From: Euptelea pleiosperma
Taxonomy: Eukaryota; Streptophyta; Magnoliopsida; Ranunculales; Eupteleaceae
Reading direction: 5' to 3'
Assembly: GCA_035048495.1 (NCBI GenBank)
Contig: CM068547.1
Location: forward strand, 8,583,700-8,647,699
Length of the DNA stretch: 64,000 nucleotides
A program made the position numbers and the translations under genes. Below, piece after piece: positions 1 through 11,249 of this stretch. The notes beneath the pieces are model-generated. The model did no database searches, was not told where the DNA came from, and worked only from the letters and a program-made list of their open reading frames with translations. Position 1 is the first letter of the stretch. The number at the start of each line of letters is the position of its first letter.

Positions 1-128
1 GTTAGAAATTGACTTTTGGTCTCTAGGTCTCCATACGGTTAGTAGTGGGTCTCTAAGAGTGTTCCACGTGTCCCATACTGTGTTCCGTCATCAACGTTGT
101 GACGGACGTCAGTCGTCAAAGATTTACT
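1..128. mobile_element. Family A foldback MITE, right arm (cut by window edge)
   Basis: The stretch contains the family right arm: CCATACGGTTAGT, CTCTAAGAGTG, TTCCACGTG and then a GTCGTCAAAGATTTACTT terminus that resembles the AAGTTTTACTC end of better copies. The left half lies outside the window. It ends about 225 bp upstream of the receptor-kinase start codon, so it forms part of that gene's upstream region. The end position is approximate. Confidence 0.7.
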
Positions 129-353
129 TCATCATGACCTAGGACTCTAGACGTACACGTCGGTCCACTGAATCTAACGGAGATGTAGACTAACTGCAAC
201 TTCTCTTCGTATTTGATGACCGATCTCACTCCCTTAGTCAAGTTCCCTCTATTTCTTTCTCTCGCTCTGGAGTCTGGACTCTGGACTTCTCTGCAATTCC
301 ACCACCTCAATTTGCCGGAAACAACCACTTTTTCGCCGGCGAAACGATACATC

Positions 354-3150
354 ATGGCGGTCTACGACACACTGTTTCTGAATCTGAACAGTGAGCTTTC
401 GAAACCTACTTCCATCTTCGGCCTCCGCTTATGGGTCGTGATTGGAATATGCGTTGGAGCATTCACCATTCTCCTTATCTTCCTCCTTTCCCTCTGCATC
501 ACCTCCCGCCGCCGGAAATCCCGTAAATCCGGCGCTTTTCCTGCGAAATTCACTGCCGGAGACTCCACCCCTGTTTTCCCTATGGAGATCCAACCGACCG
601 TCCATGTTGTGCACCCTGTCCCGGAGATCCAGATCGATATAGGGAAGGCAGAGCATCGGGTGGTGTTCTCTGATCAGCTGTCGTCTCAAGCGAGTGGAGA
701 GAGTCGGTCGACTACTGCGACCGAATTGGCTTCGATGGCTGCGGGACCGCCGGAGGTGTTGCATCTGGGGTGGGGGCGTTGGTATACTTTGAGGGAGCTT
801 GAAGAGGCGACAAATGGGTTGGCAGAAGAGAATGTGATCGGAGATGGTGGTTATGGGATCGTTTATCGGGGAGTTTTGCGGGATAACACGCAAGTAGCAG
901 TGAAGAACTTGCTCAATAACAGGTTCCCAAATTCCCAATCCATCTATGATTTATTAGAAAAAAACAAATGATAGAACTTTAGATTTACCTGGTAATGATA
1001 TCTAGGAAAAACAAGCTTAGATGGAATTTTGCCATTTTTTTTGAATTCTTGTTGGTTTAAATTTTGGTTATGTGAAGAGGAGAAATGTTTTTCAAGGTAA
1101 GAACTTGTTCTCCTCCATTTCATTGGGTGGTGAATTGGTGACATGTTGAGAATTGAAGCCTGGTAAGTGATTTCTATAAAAGAAATTTTCAGTTTTTAGC
1201 TGAATTTCAGAACCCCAACTGATGATTTCTTAATTAAACGCGTTATTGATCTGCTAATGCTACTGTATTTATTTGGGTGGATTATCTTAAGTTGGGATGT
1301 TGGACTGGTGGAGTTGTTCTTGTTATAGGGTATTCTTTCTTTTAATCTTTTCTGGTTTTGTTCATTGATATGAGGAAATTGCAGTTTAACAAGTAACTGA
1401 ATAGTTTTCGGAAAATACTTCGTTGTTCATTTTTTACAGTATCAAGCAAGATTGTTTAGTATTTTTCACCCCCTTTTCTCAGCTGGTTCTAATCAAGAAT
1501 CTTTTGAAATCAAGTAATGGATACTGAAAATTACTGTAATTGTGTTTTTCTCTGGGTTGTGTTCTTCTCCGTACTTAATGACTGAATTTTCATTACAAAT
1601 TTTGGTTTCCAGCTTAGTACTTTTTTTCTTCTTCTTCCTTTTCTCTTTCCTGAAGATGTTTAAAGTTAAACCTAATGAGACTGATGAATTATCAGGGGTC
1701 AAGCTGAGAAGGATTTTAAAGTAGAGGTGGAAGCGATTGGGCGTGTTAGACACAAGAATTTAGTCAGGTTGCTCGGATATTGTGTCGAGGGAGCTTACAG
1801 GTATCGATAACTTATTTATATTCTATGGTGCTGTTGTACGTTTTCGACTTTCTTCTTAGGTTCTCTCTGGGTCTAAAATCCTGTGGAAATTGAATGTATG
1901 ATTTGATTTGTATCTGGTTTTGTTGATTAGGATGCTTGTTTATGAGTATCTAGACAATGGTAATCTCGATCAGTGGCTTCATGGGGATGTAGGGCAAGTC
2001 AGCCCTCTAACGTGGGATATTCGAATCAACATTATCCTTGGAACTGCGAAAGGGTACTACAATTTTGTTCTCAAAAAACCGCATTCTATGTTTCTTTCCT
2101 TTTCTATGTAAGTTTTCTGCAGATATAGCTCAAACAGATTATGTTTCTGCAGCTTGGCCTACCTTCATGAGGGTCTTGAACCCAAGGTTGTCCATCGAGA
2201 TGTAAAATCTAGCAATATACTACTCGACCAACAATGGAATCCCAAGATTTCTGATTTTGGGCTTGCTAAGCTCTTATGTACTGAGAAAAGTTACGTGACA
2301 ACTCGTGTGATGGGAACATTTGGGTTAGTCTGCTTTTGTGTTTAAGTTTGGCATACTCCTCTATTCTTGGTCCAAATGTGTATATCTTGTGAGAAACTGA
2401 TAACTAATAAGGAGTTTCTCGACTCCATTACTAACTCATTCATTGAATTTGTAGCTATGTAGCACCTGAATATGCTTGCACTGGTATGTTGAATGAGAGG
2501 AATGATGTTTATAGCTTTGGAATACTTATCATGGAAATAATTTCTGGGAGGAGCCCTGTTGATTACAGTCGAGCCCCTGAAGAGGTTGTTAATATTGTAA
2601 TCTTTTACGTTGGATTCTCATCTGTGTAGGAGAACTAAATGAGTTGGAAATTAATCCGTCAACTTGCAGGTAAATTTGGTGGATTGGTTAAAGACAATGG
2701 TTGGAAATCGAAAATCTGAGCAAGTAGTGGATCCTAAGTTGCCTGAAATGCCTTCTTCAAAGGCACTCAAACGGGTTCTTCTGGTTGCTCTCCGATGTGT
2801 TGATCCAGAGGCACAAAAAAGGCCTAAAATGGGACATGTGATCCACATGCTTGAGGCAGACGACTTGCTATTCCGTGATGTATGAACCACTCTTTTTCTT
2901 CACAGAACTAAAGTCTAAGTTCGCAAAAGCTTGCTCTGGTTGTTTCTACTTTCAACCCATTTATTTATCAGTATCCCTATTTTTGCAGGAACGTCGGATC
3001 GCGCGAGAGACTTCCCATTCCCATCTAGATCATCCTCATACAAATCAGGTTGTTGCAAGATTGGGTGATAAAAGGCTGGTTGATGAGGCCTACGACAGAA
3101 GCAAAGGGGAAAGCACTAGCAATCACCACCAGCAAACAAAGTGGAGATGA
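354..3150 (+). CDS. Receptor-like serine/threonine protein kinase (At2g42960/At5g18500 type)
   Basis: Exons 354-922, 1696-1800, 1931-2053, 2153-2323, 2455-2584, 2670-2879 and 2989-3150 join in frame across GT-AG introns to give 489 aa. The protein has a very short outer N-terminus, one membrane segment (about residues 27-49) followed by a basic RRRKSRK stop-transfer, a linker, and a kinase domain from about 160 to 440. Visible motifs are the glycine loop [11 protein letters not shown], the VAVK lysine (184), HRD (280-282), DFG (300-302) and APE (326-328), so it should be an active kinase. The start was chosen because [20 protein letters not shown] continues into the [15 protein letters not shown] segment typical of this plant subfamily; upstream methionines in the same frame give an unrelated extension. 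The ligand and targets are unknown. Asn339 replaces the usual Ser just before the conserved DVYSFG. A CT-rich leader precedes the start. Confidence 0.94.
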
Positions 3151-3879
3151 TGGAAAAAAGTAAACTAGGCCATTTTTGGCCTAATTTTTGAGTTATTGAA
3201 TCCATTTTAGAATTCTGCCATTTTTGGCTATATTTTCATTATCACCATTATATGCTTATTCATTTAGTTTAGGATCCACCTGGGATGCATTTGTATCATA
3301 TAAAAAAAATTCATTTTTCATCCTAATATGAGTAATAATCCATGATTTATTTATACCATTCGCCAGAGTAAGCGTTTTACAGCACGCGATTGCCCGACTT
3401 TGTTGGACCAGCCAGCTTGGCAGCCAAAGTTCTAGATTTTAAGTGGGGTCAAGGGTCTTGCTTTCGCTACAAATGGCATGATAATAACCCAGTCAACTGG
3501 CATTGGATGCAACTGTTGAACCCTGTTTTGTTTAACCTTCTGCATTGTAAATCCGATTCGCCCACTCGAACCCAGTTAGATGACTTTTGGTCCAGTAGGC
3601 CTGAGTCGCCTGACATTGTCTTGACTCAGCCGATTCTTGTGTGACTCGCTGAGTTCTCCAACTATATAAGTTATGGATTCAAGAATCCATCCAAGGTGTT
3701 GAAAATCGGCTTTCACGAACTAGCAAAATTAGAGAGAATCAAAGATCAATTATGCACACAACAAATTTGCGTGGTTCGGTAGTGTGCCTAAATTCATGGA
3801 TGACTAAACATTCATCTGACAATTTTTTTTTTAATCCATCTGATAATTATGTTGACAAATAATAGTTGTGATTTTTTTA
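3151..3879. other. Intergenic, 3' flank of the kinase gene
   Basis: AT-rich 3' flank. An 84-codon open frame at 3390-3644 has no family resemblance. Around 3740-3790 there is a GCGTGGTTCGGTAGTGTGCC stretch like the end of old Copia-type LTRs read in reverse. No gene is seen. Confidence 0.4.
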
Positions 3880-4215
3880 GTGTAGAACTTTGATGACAGC
3901 ATGCAATATGAGCCATGTGGCACACTCTTAGAGGACTTTGACCATATGGATGTTTTTCCAATCCCTAGGTGACCTACAAACCAAAAATCAGCCTGATTAG
4001 TGATTTCAAACCTTTGGGTCTTTGTACCTCGAAATAATGGTCAATAATGCTTAAAGTTACACGGTTAAAATCAACCCATGAAAATAACTCAAATCCAACG
4101 CCTAGAAATCACTAATCAGGCTGACTTTTGGGTTGCAAAACCACCTTAGGATTGGCCATACATCCATACGGTCAGAGTCCTCTAATAGTGTGCCGCGTGG
4201 TTCCCTGAACACTTG
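3880..4215. mobile_element. Family A foldback MITE, near full length
   Basis: The left arm (AATATGAGCCATGTGG, CTTAGAGGACT, GACCATATGGATGTTT, CCAAAAATCAGCCTGATTAG) is mirrored by the right arm (CTAATCAGGCTGACTTTTGG, CATCCATACGGTCAG, CTCTAATAGTGTGCCGCGTGG). The centre carries the family loop with CAACCCATGAAAATAACTC. The ends are eroded and no target duplication was found. Confidence 0.85.
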
Positions 4216-4950
4216 AATGAAGGTGCATGTGGTGATCTCAAGTCTAACTTGTGGAATCTATTTTCGTAAATTAAGCAAATTAAAGCACAATTTGTGGGGT
4301 GCTTTCAACATGTTGGGTTGCACTCAAAATTCGTGGGGTACGACTAAAATTTCCCTATATAGATAATCCGGTACAAAAGAAATATCCAAAGTACCCGTAG
4401 TACAAGTTGGACCGGAGTTAGTTGTGGTTTCATTAACAGTATAATCCTAACAACACTTCCTGCAGAATACAAGACACCTAACCCAACACAAGGAAATCCT
4501 ATAAAAACTTCGATTTTGCTCCACTTGACTTTCTAGGTTGATTGTTTTCTTTGTTTGTCTATTATTTTCTTATGGTCCTCTCTTTCTCATTTGAGCATGA
4601 TGGGCCAAGTGACCTAGATAACAACATATTCTCTAAAAACGTTAAATTCTTAATGGTCATCATCCTCGCCCATATTGAGAGAGATGTGTGGCAAATAAGA
4701 GGGCACAAAGTTATAGATCTTGCTTTCTCTTTGTAACACTAATTCCTTCGTTAAGATTACGCGTACAAACGGGTTGGTGAGACGAACTTTCGCCAACAAA
4801 TTCGGATTCATATGAAAAGATTTGACATGATTGTATACCGGTTCTCAACCTAATGTAAACCTATTTTACTCGGACTTGGGACTTGCAATGCGATGTAAAC
4901 AAAGACGCTACATAGGCAGAGTTAAAACACCCGTAACCCCATTTAAGAAA
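4216..4950. other. Intergenic, nothing recognised
   Basis: AT-rich sequence with short frames only (for example 4542-4736). No conserved motif, repeat family or RNA gene could be recognised. Confidence 0.4.
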
Positions 4951-5275
4951 GGGTCGGGCTCTAGTGACAACCTTAAAATGACAGGCTCTCGTTACAGGAC
5001 ACAATATGAGCCATGTGGCACATTATTAGAGGACTCTGACAATATGGATGTTTGGCCAATCCCTAGGTGGACCTACAAACCAAAAATTGGCATGATTAGT
5101 GATTCTTAGGCGTTGGATTGGACTTATTTTCATGGGTTGATCTCAACTGTAGGAATTTGATCAGTATTTGAGGTACAAAGATACAACGCCTAGAAATTAT
5201 TAATCGGGCCGATTTGTGGTTTGTAGGTCCACCTAGAGATTGGCCAAACATCCAATCTACGGCCAGAGAGTCCTA
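4951..5275. mobile_element. Family A foldback MITE, GGGTCGGGCTC-ended variant
   Basis: It starts with GGGTCGGGCTC and TTAAAATGACAGGCTC before the usual ACACAATATGAGCCATGTGG arm. The right arm stops at AGAGTCCTAG, so the right end is lost. The same extended end is found in the copies at 22568 and 24466, which marks a subfamily. Confidence 0.75.
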
Positions 5276-6040
5276 GGGGTGCAAGGGGCAATTATTCGAG
5301 GGGTAGTTTTAAAGCAACTCATCTATCAGATGGTGTGAATGCCAATTCAGCTCTATCAACCACCGTTGGATTCTCGGAATCCATGGCCAAGAGCCCGGCT
5401 CCTGAGAGGGGGGTCTTAGATGATTCATTAGAGTCATCTAGAGCTGATCTCATAGTTTATTAGATCAAAATTCCTAGACTTAGATGATTCACTGACCCAA
5501 CACCTTGATCTAAACCATAGTTAGCAATTTGGTATACGGCAAAGATTCGAAACAGGAAAAGTTCGAGTTTACTTCGGTTTTGGGTTAAAAAAATTTGGCC
5601 ATTGTTGAAATATTATATTGTTTAGCCTTAAAATGCCTGAATTTTACCAATTCTTTCATTTTATGCGGTCATTTAATACGTTTTTATTTTAAAAAATTAC
5701 AAATTCATGTATTAAACGCGAACAATACATGTTTTATTCGCAGTCTTAAAATTCATGATTTTTTCAGATTTTTTATTTTATACGGAAGTATTAAACGTTT
5801 CTTAAAAAAACATAAAATTCGGGTATTAAACGCGTATAATACGCGAATTTACTAACTAGGATCTAGACCTAATGCTATCAAATCGGATCAATTTATTGTC
5901 AGCTCATACAACAGATCAGCCTAGGTATTATATCGATCATGATATTATAATAGACTATGCTAGTGTTGTGTTATGTAGAGACTGATGATGATGCTTACTG
6001 TGCATGAAAGCACGATTCCGCGGCCCAACTTGTACTGTAC
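5276..6040. other. Intergenic with a degenerate duplication
   Basis: No gene is seen. The only structure is the 118-bp tandem duplication listed separately. Confidence 0.35.
5627..5862. repeat. Two-copy degenerate tandem repeat, period about 118 bp
   Basis: CTTAAAAT(G/T) at 5627 and 5745 both open a unit that runs through TTTCATTTTATGCGG / TTTATTTTATACGG and ATTAAACGCG(A/T)A to AATAC. The copies have diverged but line up along their length. Confidence 0.6.
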
Positions 6041-6310
6041 ATGTACGTGAGACACGGAAACCCTAATTTCGTCTTGGAGTTATATATACCTCAGTTGATG
6101 AGAGACGAGTATCCTATTCTTGTACTCTGAATGTTTCTTTTGCCTTAGAGCATAGTGGAATTGGTGTGGATTCGTGGACATACTTCAATCTAGAGGGAAC
6201 CACGTAAATCTCTGTATTGTGGTTGTTTGCATCTTTGCTTGTTTGTTTGTTTATTGTTCTTTCTTCCCTACAGCAAGAACATAATTTTGATTGCAATAAG
6301 AACCATTTGA
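6041..6310 (+). mobile_element. Copia-type LTR remnant
   Basis: It contains CGGAAACCCTAATTTCGTC, CTTAGAGCATAGTGGAAT and GAACCACGTAAATCTCTGT, an arrangement typical of the end of plant Copia LTRs. The same blocks recur in reverse orientation at 63290-63510. No coding part remains. Confidence 0.55.
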
Positions 6311-6977
6311 TCAATTTCGAGGTATATTTTTGGGCCTATACTCACTTCAAGAGGAGGCTTCAATTTTATTGTCACACCCCTCGACTGAGTCCCACACCTT
6401 AGAACCCTTGTTGTGAGTGCCACTCGTTCATAATCCAACAAATGAATTCAAGACAAAGTGCAGCAATCACCTACACCTACTACTTGCTCCAGATCACCAA
6501 AATTGACACGTAATCCAAGGTAAATACGAGGTGAGAGTGCCGAAGTTTATACCGGATATAAGCCAAAACCTAAAAAAAATCTAGGAACTACTAGTACTGT
6601 TCCCAATGATTAGAAAATGTTAAGGAAAATGTTTCTAGCTGATGCCAGGCATTATAATCTAGATTTGTAGACAAACTTGTTACTATATTACTTTTGGGTA
6701 TGCTACAATCAGGTGATATTTATACCTAGTTGTTGTTTTGACTTTCCCGAGCCAACTTGCTGGAATGGGTTGGATCGGGCCTAACTCGCCGTCTCACCCG
6801 ATCCAATGTGGTCCGTCCATACACTGGATCTCCATCTTGATATGTACCAATCCTGATCCGGATCGCCTGACCAAAACATGATCAACCGAGACTTGGAACC
6901 ATGTAACAATTGTTTATTTGCCTTCATTTTGATTAAACTACCTTTCGAACTTATCATGCTTGTCTAGGTGTGATCAT
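6311..6977. other. Intergenic, nothing recognised
   Basis: No open frame of interest and no family repeat recognised. Confidence 0.3.
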
Positions 6978-8037
6978 GGTTTAAAATACGGAAAATTTCT
7001 AAAAAGAAAACAAACTTTAATCTATTTACAAAAAAGAATACAACTTTTCGCAAATCCCAAAAAAGAAAACGAAACGCCCTTTCAAAGAGTGTTTCATTAC
7101 GTGGCACATGTTTATCAAAAAAACGCCCTTTAAAAGGGCGTTTGTCAGTAAAAAACGTCATTTTAAAGGACGTTTTTCAGTAATAGATGCCTTTTTAAAA
7201 AACGTCTGTCAGACCTCTGACAACTGACAGACGTTATTTTAAAGGGCGTGTGTCAGTAGAAAACGTTATTTTAAAGGGCGTTTTTCACTGACAAACGCCC
7301 TTTTAAAGGGCGTTCGGCCGTTGGGATCCGTTCTAACGGATAAACGTTATTTGAAATGGCGTTTTTTGTGACAGCGAGAGAGGAGAGGCGGGAGAATAGA
7401 TGAAAGCGACTTAGGCGGAATTTAAGTCGTCGACTGCCAGACGCCCTTTGAAAGTGCGTTTTTTTTCATGAAAACGTTTTTTAAAAAACCATTTCTCAGG
7501 AATAAACGTCCTTTAAAAGGGCGTTTGTCAGACGTGTCAGCCATCAGTCAGTCGGCGACTGATTCGACTGACATCTGACGAAACGCCCTTTGAAAGGGCG
7601 TTTCGTTTTCTTTTTTGGGATTTGCGAAAAGTTGTATTCTTTTTTGTAAATAGATTAAAGTTTGTTTTCTTTTCTGCAATTTTCCGTTTAAAATAATACC
7701 GTTTTAACGTATTTAATGGCCGTTAAAACGGTAACACCCAAAATCCATTATGTTATGAACCGTTTTGAAGCTCGGAAATAACGACCTAAAAAAATTTGTG
7801 AAAAAGGCTGTTATTTCCATTATTTTTTCGTTTTTTTCCTTGATTATTTTTTTTCATATTTAAAAATTTAAAATTTTGAATTTTGAATTTCAGCACCATT
7901 TTTTCCATTTTTCCCATTTTCTGTTATTTTTCATTAATTTCTGTTATTTTATGTTATTTTCCTCTTTTTTCCATTTTTGCCATTGTCCGTTACAATTCGT
8001 TTTAATGGCTATTTTAACAGAAAAAACTGTAACGCCC
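6978..8037. mobile_element. Family B MITE split by a Mutator-like insertion
   Basis: The element begins with GGTTTAAAATA, is interrupted at 6989-7686, and resumes with TTTAAAATAATACCGTTTTA. It then shows the family blocks TGGCCGTTAAAACGGTAAC near 7720 and ACTGTAACGCCCCCA near 8030. Between them is the family core with AAATTTAAAATTTTGAATTT. The outer ends are approximate. Confidence 0.65.
6989..7686. mobile_element. Family C Mutator-like non-autonomous element, copy 1 (698 bp)
   Basis: The ends are CGGAAAATTTCT... and ...TGCAATTTTCCG, with terminal inverted repeats of about 90 bp. The element is flanked on both sides by the identical 9-mer TTTAAAATA (6980-6988, 7687-7695), the target duplication length of Mutator elements. 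The interior has no coding frame. It is mostly inverted and direct copies of an AAACGCCCTTT / AAAGGGCGTTT motif, for example the perfect palindrome centred near 7131. Confidence 0.9.
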
Positions 8038-8160
8038 CCATTTGTAATGTGTCATCCCTGAATTGATCCTGGCATTTTTTGATCTGGGTGTTGGGCCATA
8101 CAAAAAACGCCATGTGAGGAAAACTCTTAGAAATCATTGAACGACAGATGTTTGAAACAT

Positions 8161-8586
8161 GGTTTTAAAAATGGCCGTTTAAACTGTTTAAATGGCCGTT
8201 TAAGCGGTAACGCCCCAAGCCCATTTCCGTTTAAACCCATTTTATCGGTTTTGAAAAAAATGACCATTTTTTTTTGTTTTAACGGCCGTTAAAATCATTT
8301 AAACAGCCGTTAAAATTCAAAAAAATTTGTAAAAAAAACGGCCGTTAAAACCGTTTAATTTCCGTTAAAATCCGTTAAATTCTGTTTTTTTTTTTTAAAT
8401 TTTCAAATTTCAAAATTTGAATTTCAGCTCCACTTTTTCCGTTTTTTTTCCGTTAAAATCTGTTAAAACCGTTAAAATCCGTTTAATTCCATTTTTTTCC
8501 ATTTTTGCCCCTGACCGTTTCAATCCGTTTAAACGGTAACGCCCCCAGTCCGTTTAACCATTAAAACGGCCTCCTTTAAACCTTGG
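8161..8586. mobile_element. Family B MITE with perfect 10-bp flanking duplication
   Basis: It starts GGTTTTAAAAATGGCCGTTT and ends CCTCCTTTAAACCTTGG, which are imperfect inverted repeats of each other. The direct repeat TTTGAAACAT flanks it (8151-8160, 8587-8596); a 9-10 bp duplication suggests Mutator-type insertion. The interior is made of CCGTTAAAATCCGTTTAA-like blocks around an AAATTTCAAAATTTGAATTT core. It has no coding frame. Confidence 0.85.
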
Positions 8587-8602
8587 TTTGAAACATCCCT
8601 AA

Positions 8603-8913
8603 GGCCGTGTTTGATTGCACGGAAATGTTTTTTCAAGAAAATACATATGGGATATGTCTTAAATGGCTGATTGATTGCAATTGAGAACACATATTTCAAT
8701 CATGTGAGAAAATAAAGACATATTTTTGGGTGGAAATGAATTCTCACCTATCTGGATGGGAGATGAATTTCAGGTTTAGTAGGAAAAAAAAGTAGACAGA
8801 TTTAAATGGCTTGTTAAGGAAAATTATACCGATTTATAATGGCTATCTAACAATGGACAGTTGTGTTTTCCTAAGGAAAATGCAAAATTTCCACTTGATA
8901 ATCAAACACAGCC
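8603..8913. mobile_element. Tourist-like (PIF/Harbinger) MITE, 311 bp
   Basis: The termini GGCCGTGTTTGATTG and AATCAAACACAGCC are inverted repeats and the flanks are TAA on both sides (8600-8602, 8914-8916). That combination is characteristic of Tourist MITEs. It lies inside the family A element at 8097-9150. Confidence 0.85.
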
Positions 8914-9229
8914 TAAGTGGACCTGCATGCCAAAAATCGGATTGATTGCTGATTTCTAGTCCTTGGATCTGAATACCCAGAATAATGCTGGAATCCTACA
9001 GTTTAAAATGAACCCATGAAAAAGACTAAAATCCAATGGTTAAAAACGACCAATCAGACTGACTTTTTTGGTATGCATGTCACTTATGGTGGTTCAAAAT
9101 TCAAACATCGGTACGGTCAATAAGCTCTAAGAATATGCCACGTGGCGTTTTAGTTGCAGCCCAGACGCCGGATAGAAAAAGGCCGATCAAAATTTTTCTT
9201 TTCATCTCTGCGCATCAACGTTGATGAGT

Positions 9230-9612
9230 AAACCTTCGCTCACACGTGTGAGCAAAGCCGATCACACACCGCATATGAGCCACATGGCAAACTCTTAAAT
9301 TACGATGACCGTATGGATGTTTGGCCAGTTCGTCGTTGGACCTGCAAACCAATAATCAGCCTGGTTAGTTATGTCAAACCTTTGGATCTAGTACCCCAAA
9401 TAATGGTCAATAATGCTCTAAATTCTACGGTTAAGATCAACCCATGTAAATGACTCCAATCCAACGCTTAGAAATCACTAATCACTCTAATTTTTGGTTC
9501 ACAAGTCCACCAAGGGACTAGCCAAACATCCATACGGTCATCGTCCTATAAGAGTGTGCCCCGTGCCTCATAGATCGGCTTTGCTCACACACAGATATGA
9601 GCGAAGGTTTTC
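9230..9612. mobile_element. Family A foldback MITE with long terminal extension
   Basis: Besides the standard arms (CATATGAGCCACATGG... and ...GTGCCCCGTGCCTCAT), the ends carry an extra inverted pair: AAACCTTCGCTCACACG..GTGAGCAAAGCCGATC against GATCGGCTTTGCTCACAC...GAGCGAAGGTTT. This makes it one of the longest hairpin copies. Confidence 0.8.
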
Positions 9613-9935
9613 TCTTGATGATAGACCACACCACGTGGCACACTCTTAGAGATCGCTGACCGTATGGATGTTTGGCCCAACCCTAAGTAGACCTACAAAC
9701 CAAAAATTATTTTGATTAGTGATTTCTAACCGCTGGATTGGAGTCGTTATCTAGGGTACAGAGATCCAAAAGTTTGAAATCACTAATCAGTTTGATTTTT
9801 GGTATGTAGGTCCACCTAGGAATGGCCAAACATCCATGCGGTCAGTGGTCTCTAAGAGTATGCCACGTGTCTCATACTGTGGCCGTCATCAACGATGATG
9901 ATGGACTCCGTCAGCAAAGTTATACTCCTTTCTGG
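9613..9935. mobile_element. Family A foldback MITE
   Basis: It begins in CTTGATGATAGACCACACCACGTGG and ends GCCACGTGTCTCATACTGTGG...GTCAGCAAAGTTATACTC. The copy directly abuts the previous one. The last bases resemble the family terminus AAGTTTTACTC. Confidence 0.8.
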
Positions 9936-10279
9936 AATCTGGACTACTCTCGGCCGACAAAGTCTTAGACTATTCAAAGAATCCAACATATCAATGGTTC
10001 AGAAGAACCAGTCAACCTTTAGAACAATCAAATGATGCTTACTTAGCATGTCTTACCTTTTGCCAGGTGTACAAGACGCGTTGGAATGAAAACAAACCGT
10101 TTGCAGCAAATATTAGACGTATGTAAGGTTCATCAATCTCAATCAATTCTCGGCCTTGCTGTATAGAATTGCCATTAAACTTATCGATCTGATCAAATCT
10201 TAATAAGCTACGAAAATCGGACGGATTAAAATAAAACTGAAGATAGACCTGATTCCACCGAATAACTATCACTTGACTC
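9936..10279. other. Upstream region of the BPS1-like gene
   Basis: No repeat family is recognised. This is the likely promoter of the gene that follows. The short minus-strand frame here has no recognisable product. Confidence 0.35.
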
Positions 10280-10798
10280 AACGCCGAAGCTTCGTCTTAC
10301 AGGTTTAAAGTTTAGGGACCACGGCTGAAGGTTTCGAGTTCGACGAAGCAAACCGGTTCACGCGTCTGCAACTTTCTTCGAGATTTTCGTTCCGTATTCA
10401 GGTAGGAGGTCTTCGTTCTTTCTTCTCTCTTATCCATTTATGATCTCTCTTTGCTAAAATTTCTGGAATTTTTTTGATCTTTGGATTGAATTAGGGTTTT
10501 TATGAACATCTAGGGTTAGGGTTTTGTAGTTTTGATGGCTTAATAAATCTAGTTCGTCGAATAATTCCACTGTTGCAGTTTAATATTGCTTTGAAGTTTG
10601 TTGATTTCGTGTTAAAAATATGTGGAATTTTGTCGGATTTGCTTTGCAGATTTAGCATTTCGGTAAGATTTCGATACGGATGGTATCTGATTTGCTGTGT
10701 TTGGATGAATTAATATTGAATCTATTGAAATTTCTTTATTTTAGTTCAGATCTCTGCATTTCTAGGTGTTTAGTTCAGATCTAGTTCTACTTGGTTGT

Positions 10799-11249
10799 TG
10801 TTAAGATCCAAACCAATTAGCCAAAAGCACCTAGGGGATAGATGCACCTAAGGCTTAGGTCTTAACCGGTAGGTGTTAGGATCCCAAAAGACTTAAGATT
10901 TCTGCACCTCTATCGCCTAGGTGCTTTTGTGTATTGGTTTGGGTCTTAACATTTGGTATCAGAGCCAACCCCATGTCGCGGATTCAAGTCACGGGAGGGG
11001 CGACCTGGGGAAATGGCTACTTGGGGGCTCGCTCAAAAAGAGAGAATAGGGGTACCGGAAAAAATGCTGGGGCCCGCTCACAAAAAGTGAGAAAATAAGG
11101 GTACCAGACTGAAAGCCACCTCAAAGTGGACCACTATGGACGTCGGCCTTGGAACCGTGGTAGAATGTTAAGATCCTAAAGGTTAAGACTTAAGCTTTCA
11201 GCACCTCTATCACCTAGGAGCTTTTGGTGTATTGGTTTGGGTGTTAACA
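10799..11249 (+). mobile_element. TRIM-like LTR element, forward copy
   Basis: A 153-bp LTR (10799-10951, TGTTAAGATCC...GGGTCTTAACA) is followed two bases later by TGGTATCAGAGCC, the complement of the initiator methionine tRNA 3' end and the usual TRIM/Copia primer site. A non-coding interior of about 215 bp follows, then a shortened second LTR (11166-11249, TGTTAAGATCCT...GGTGTTAACA). No gag or pol is present. Confidence 0.75.

Larger units (their letters stand above)
8097..9150. mobile_element. Family A foldback MITE hosting two nested MITEs
   Basis: The left end ACGCCATGTGAGG...CTCTTAG matches in reverse the right end CTCTAAGAATATGCCACGTGGCGTT. Removing the insertions at 8161-8586 and 8603-8913 restores a continuous left arm (AGATGTTTGAAACATCCCTAAGTGGACC). 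The host is about 300 bp by itself. Confidence 0.8.

Noticed and set aside
7081..7620. CRISPR-like spaced repeats of GGGCGTTT
   Set aside because: Repeats are irregular, occur in both orientations, and lie inside a Mutator-like element with target duplications in a plant genome.
10039..10281. 80-codon minus-strand frame upstream of the BPS1-like gene
   Set aside because: No recognisable product; it lies in the probable promoter of the plus-strand gene.
10953..10965. Possible tRNA gene at TGGTATCAGAGCC
   Set aside because: Only the 3' end complement of initiator tRNA is present, directly next to an LTR, so it is a primer binding site and not a tRNA gene.
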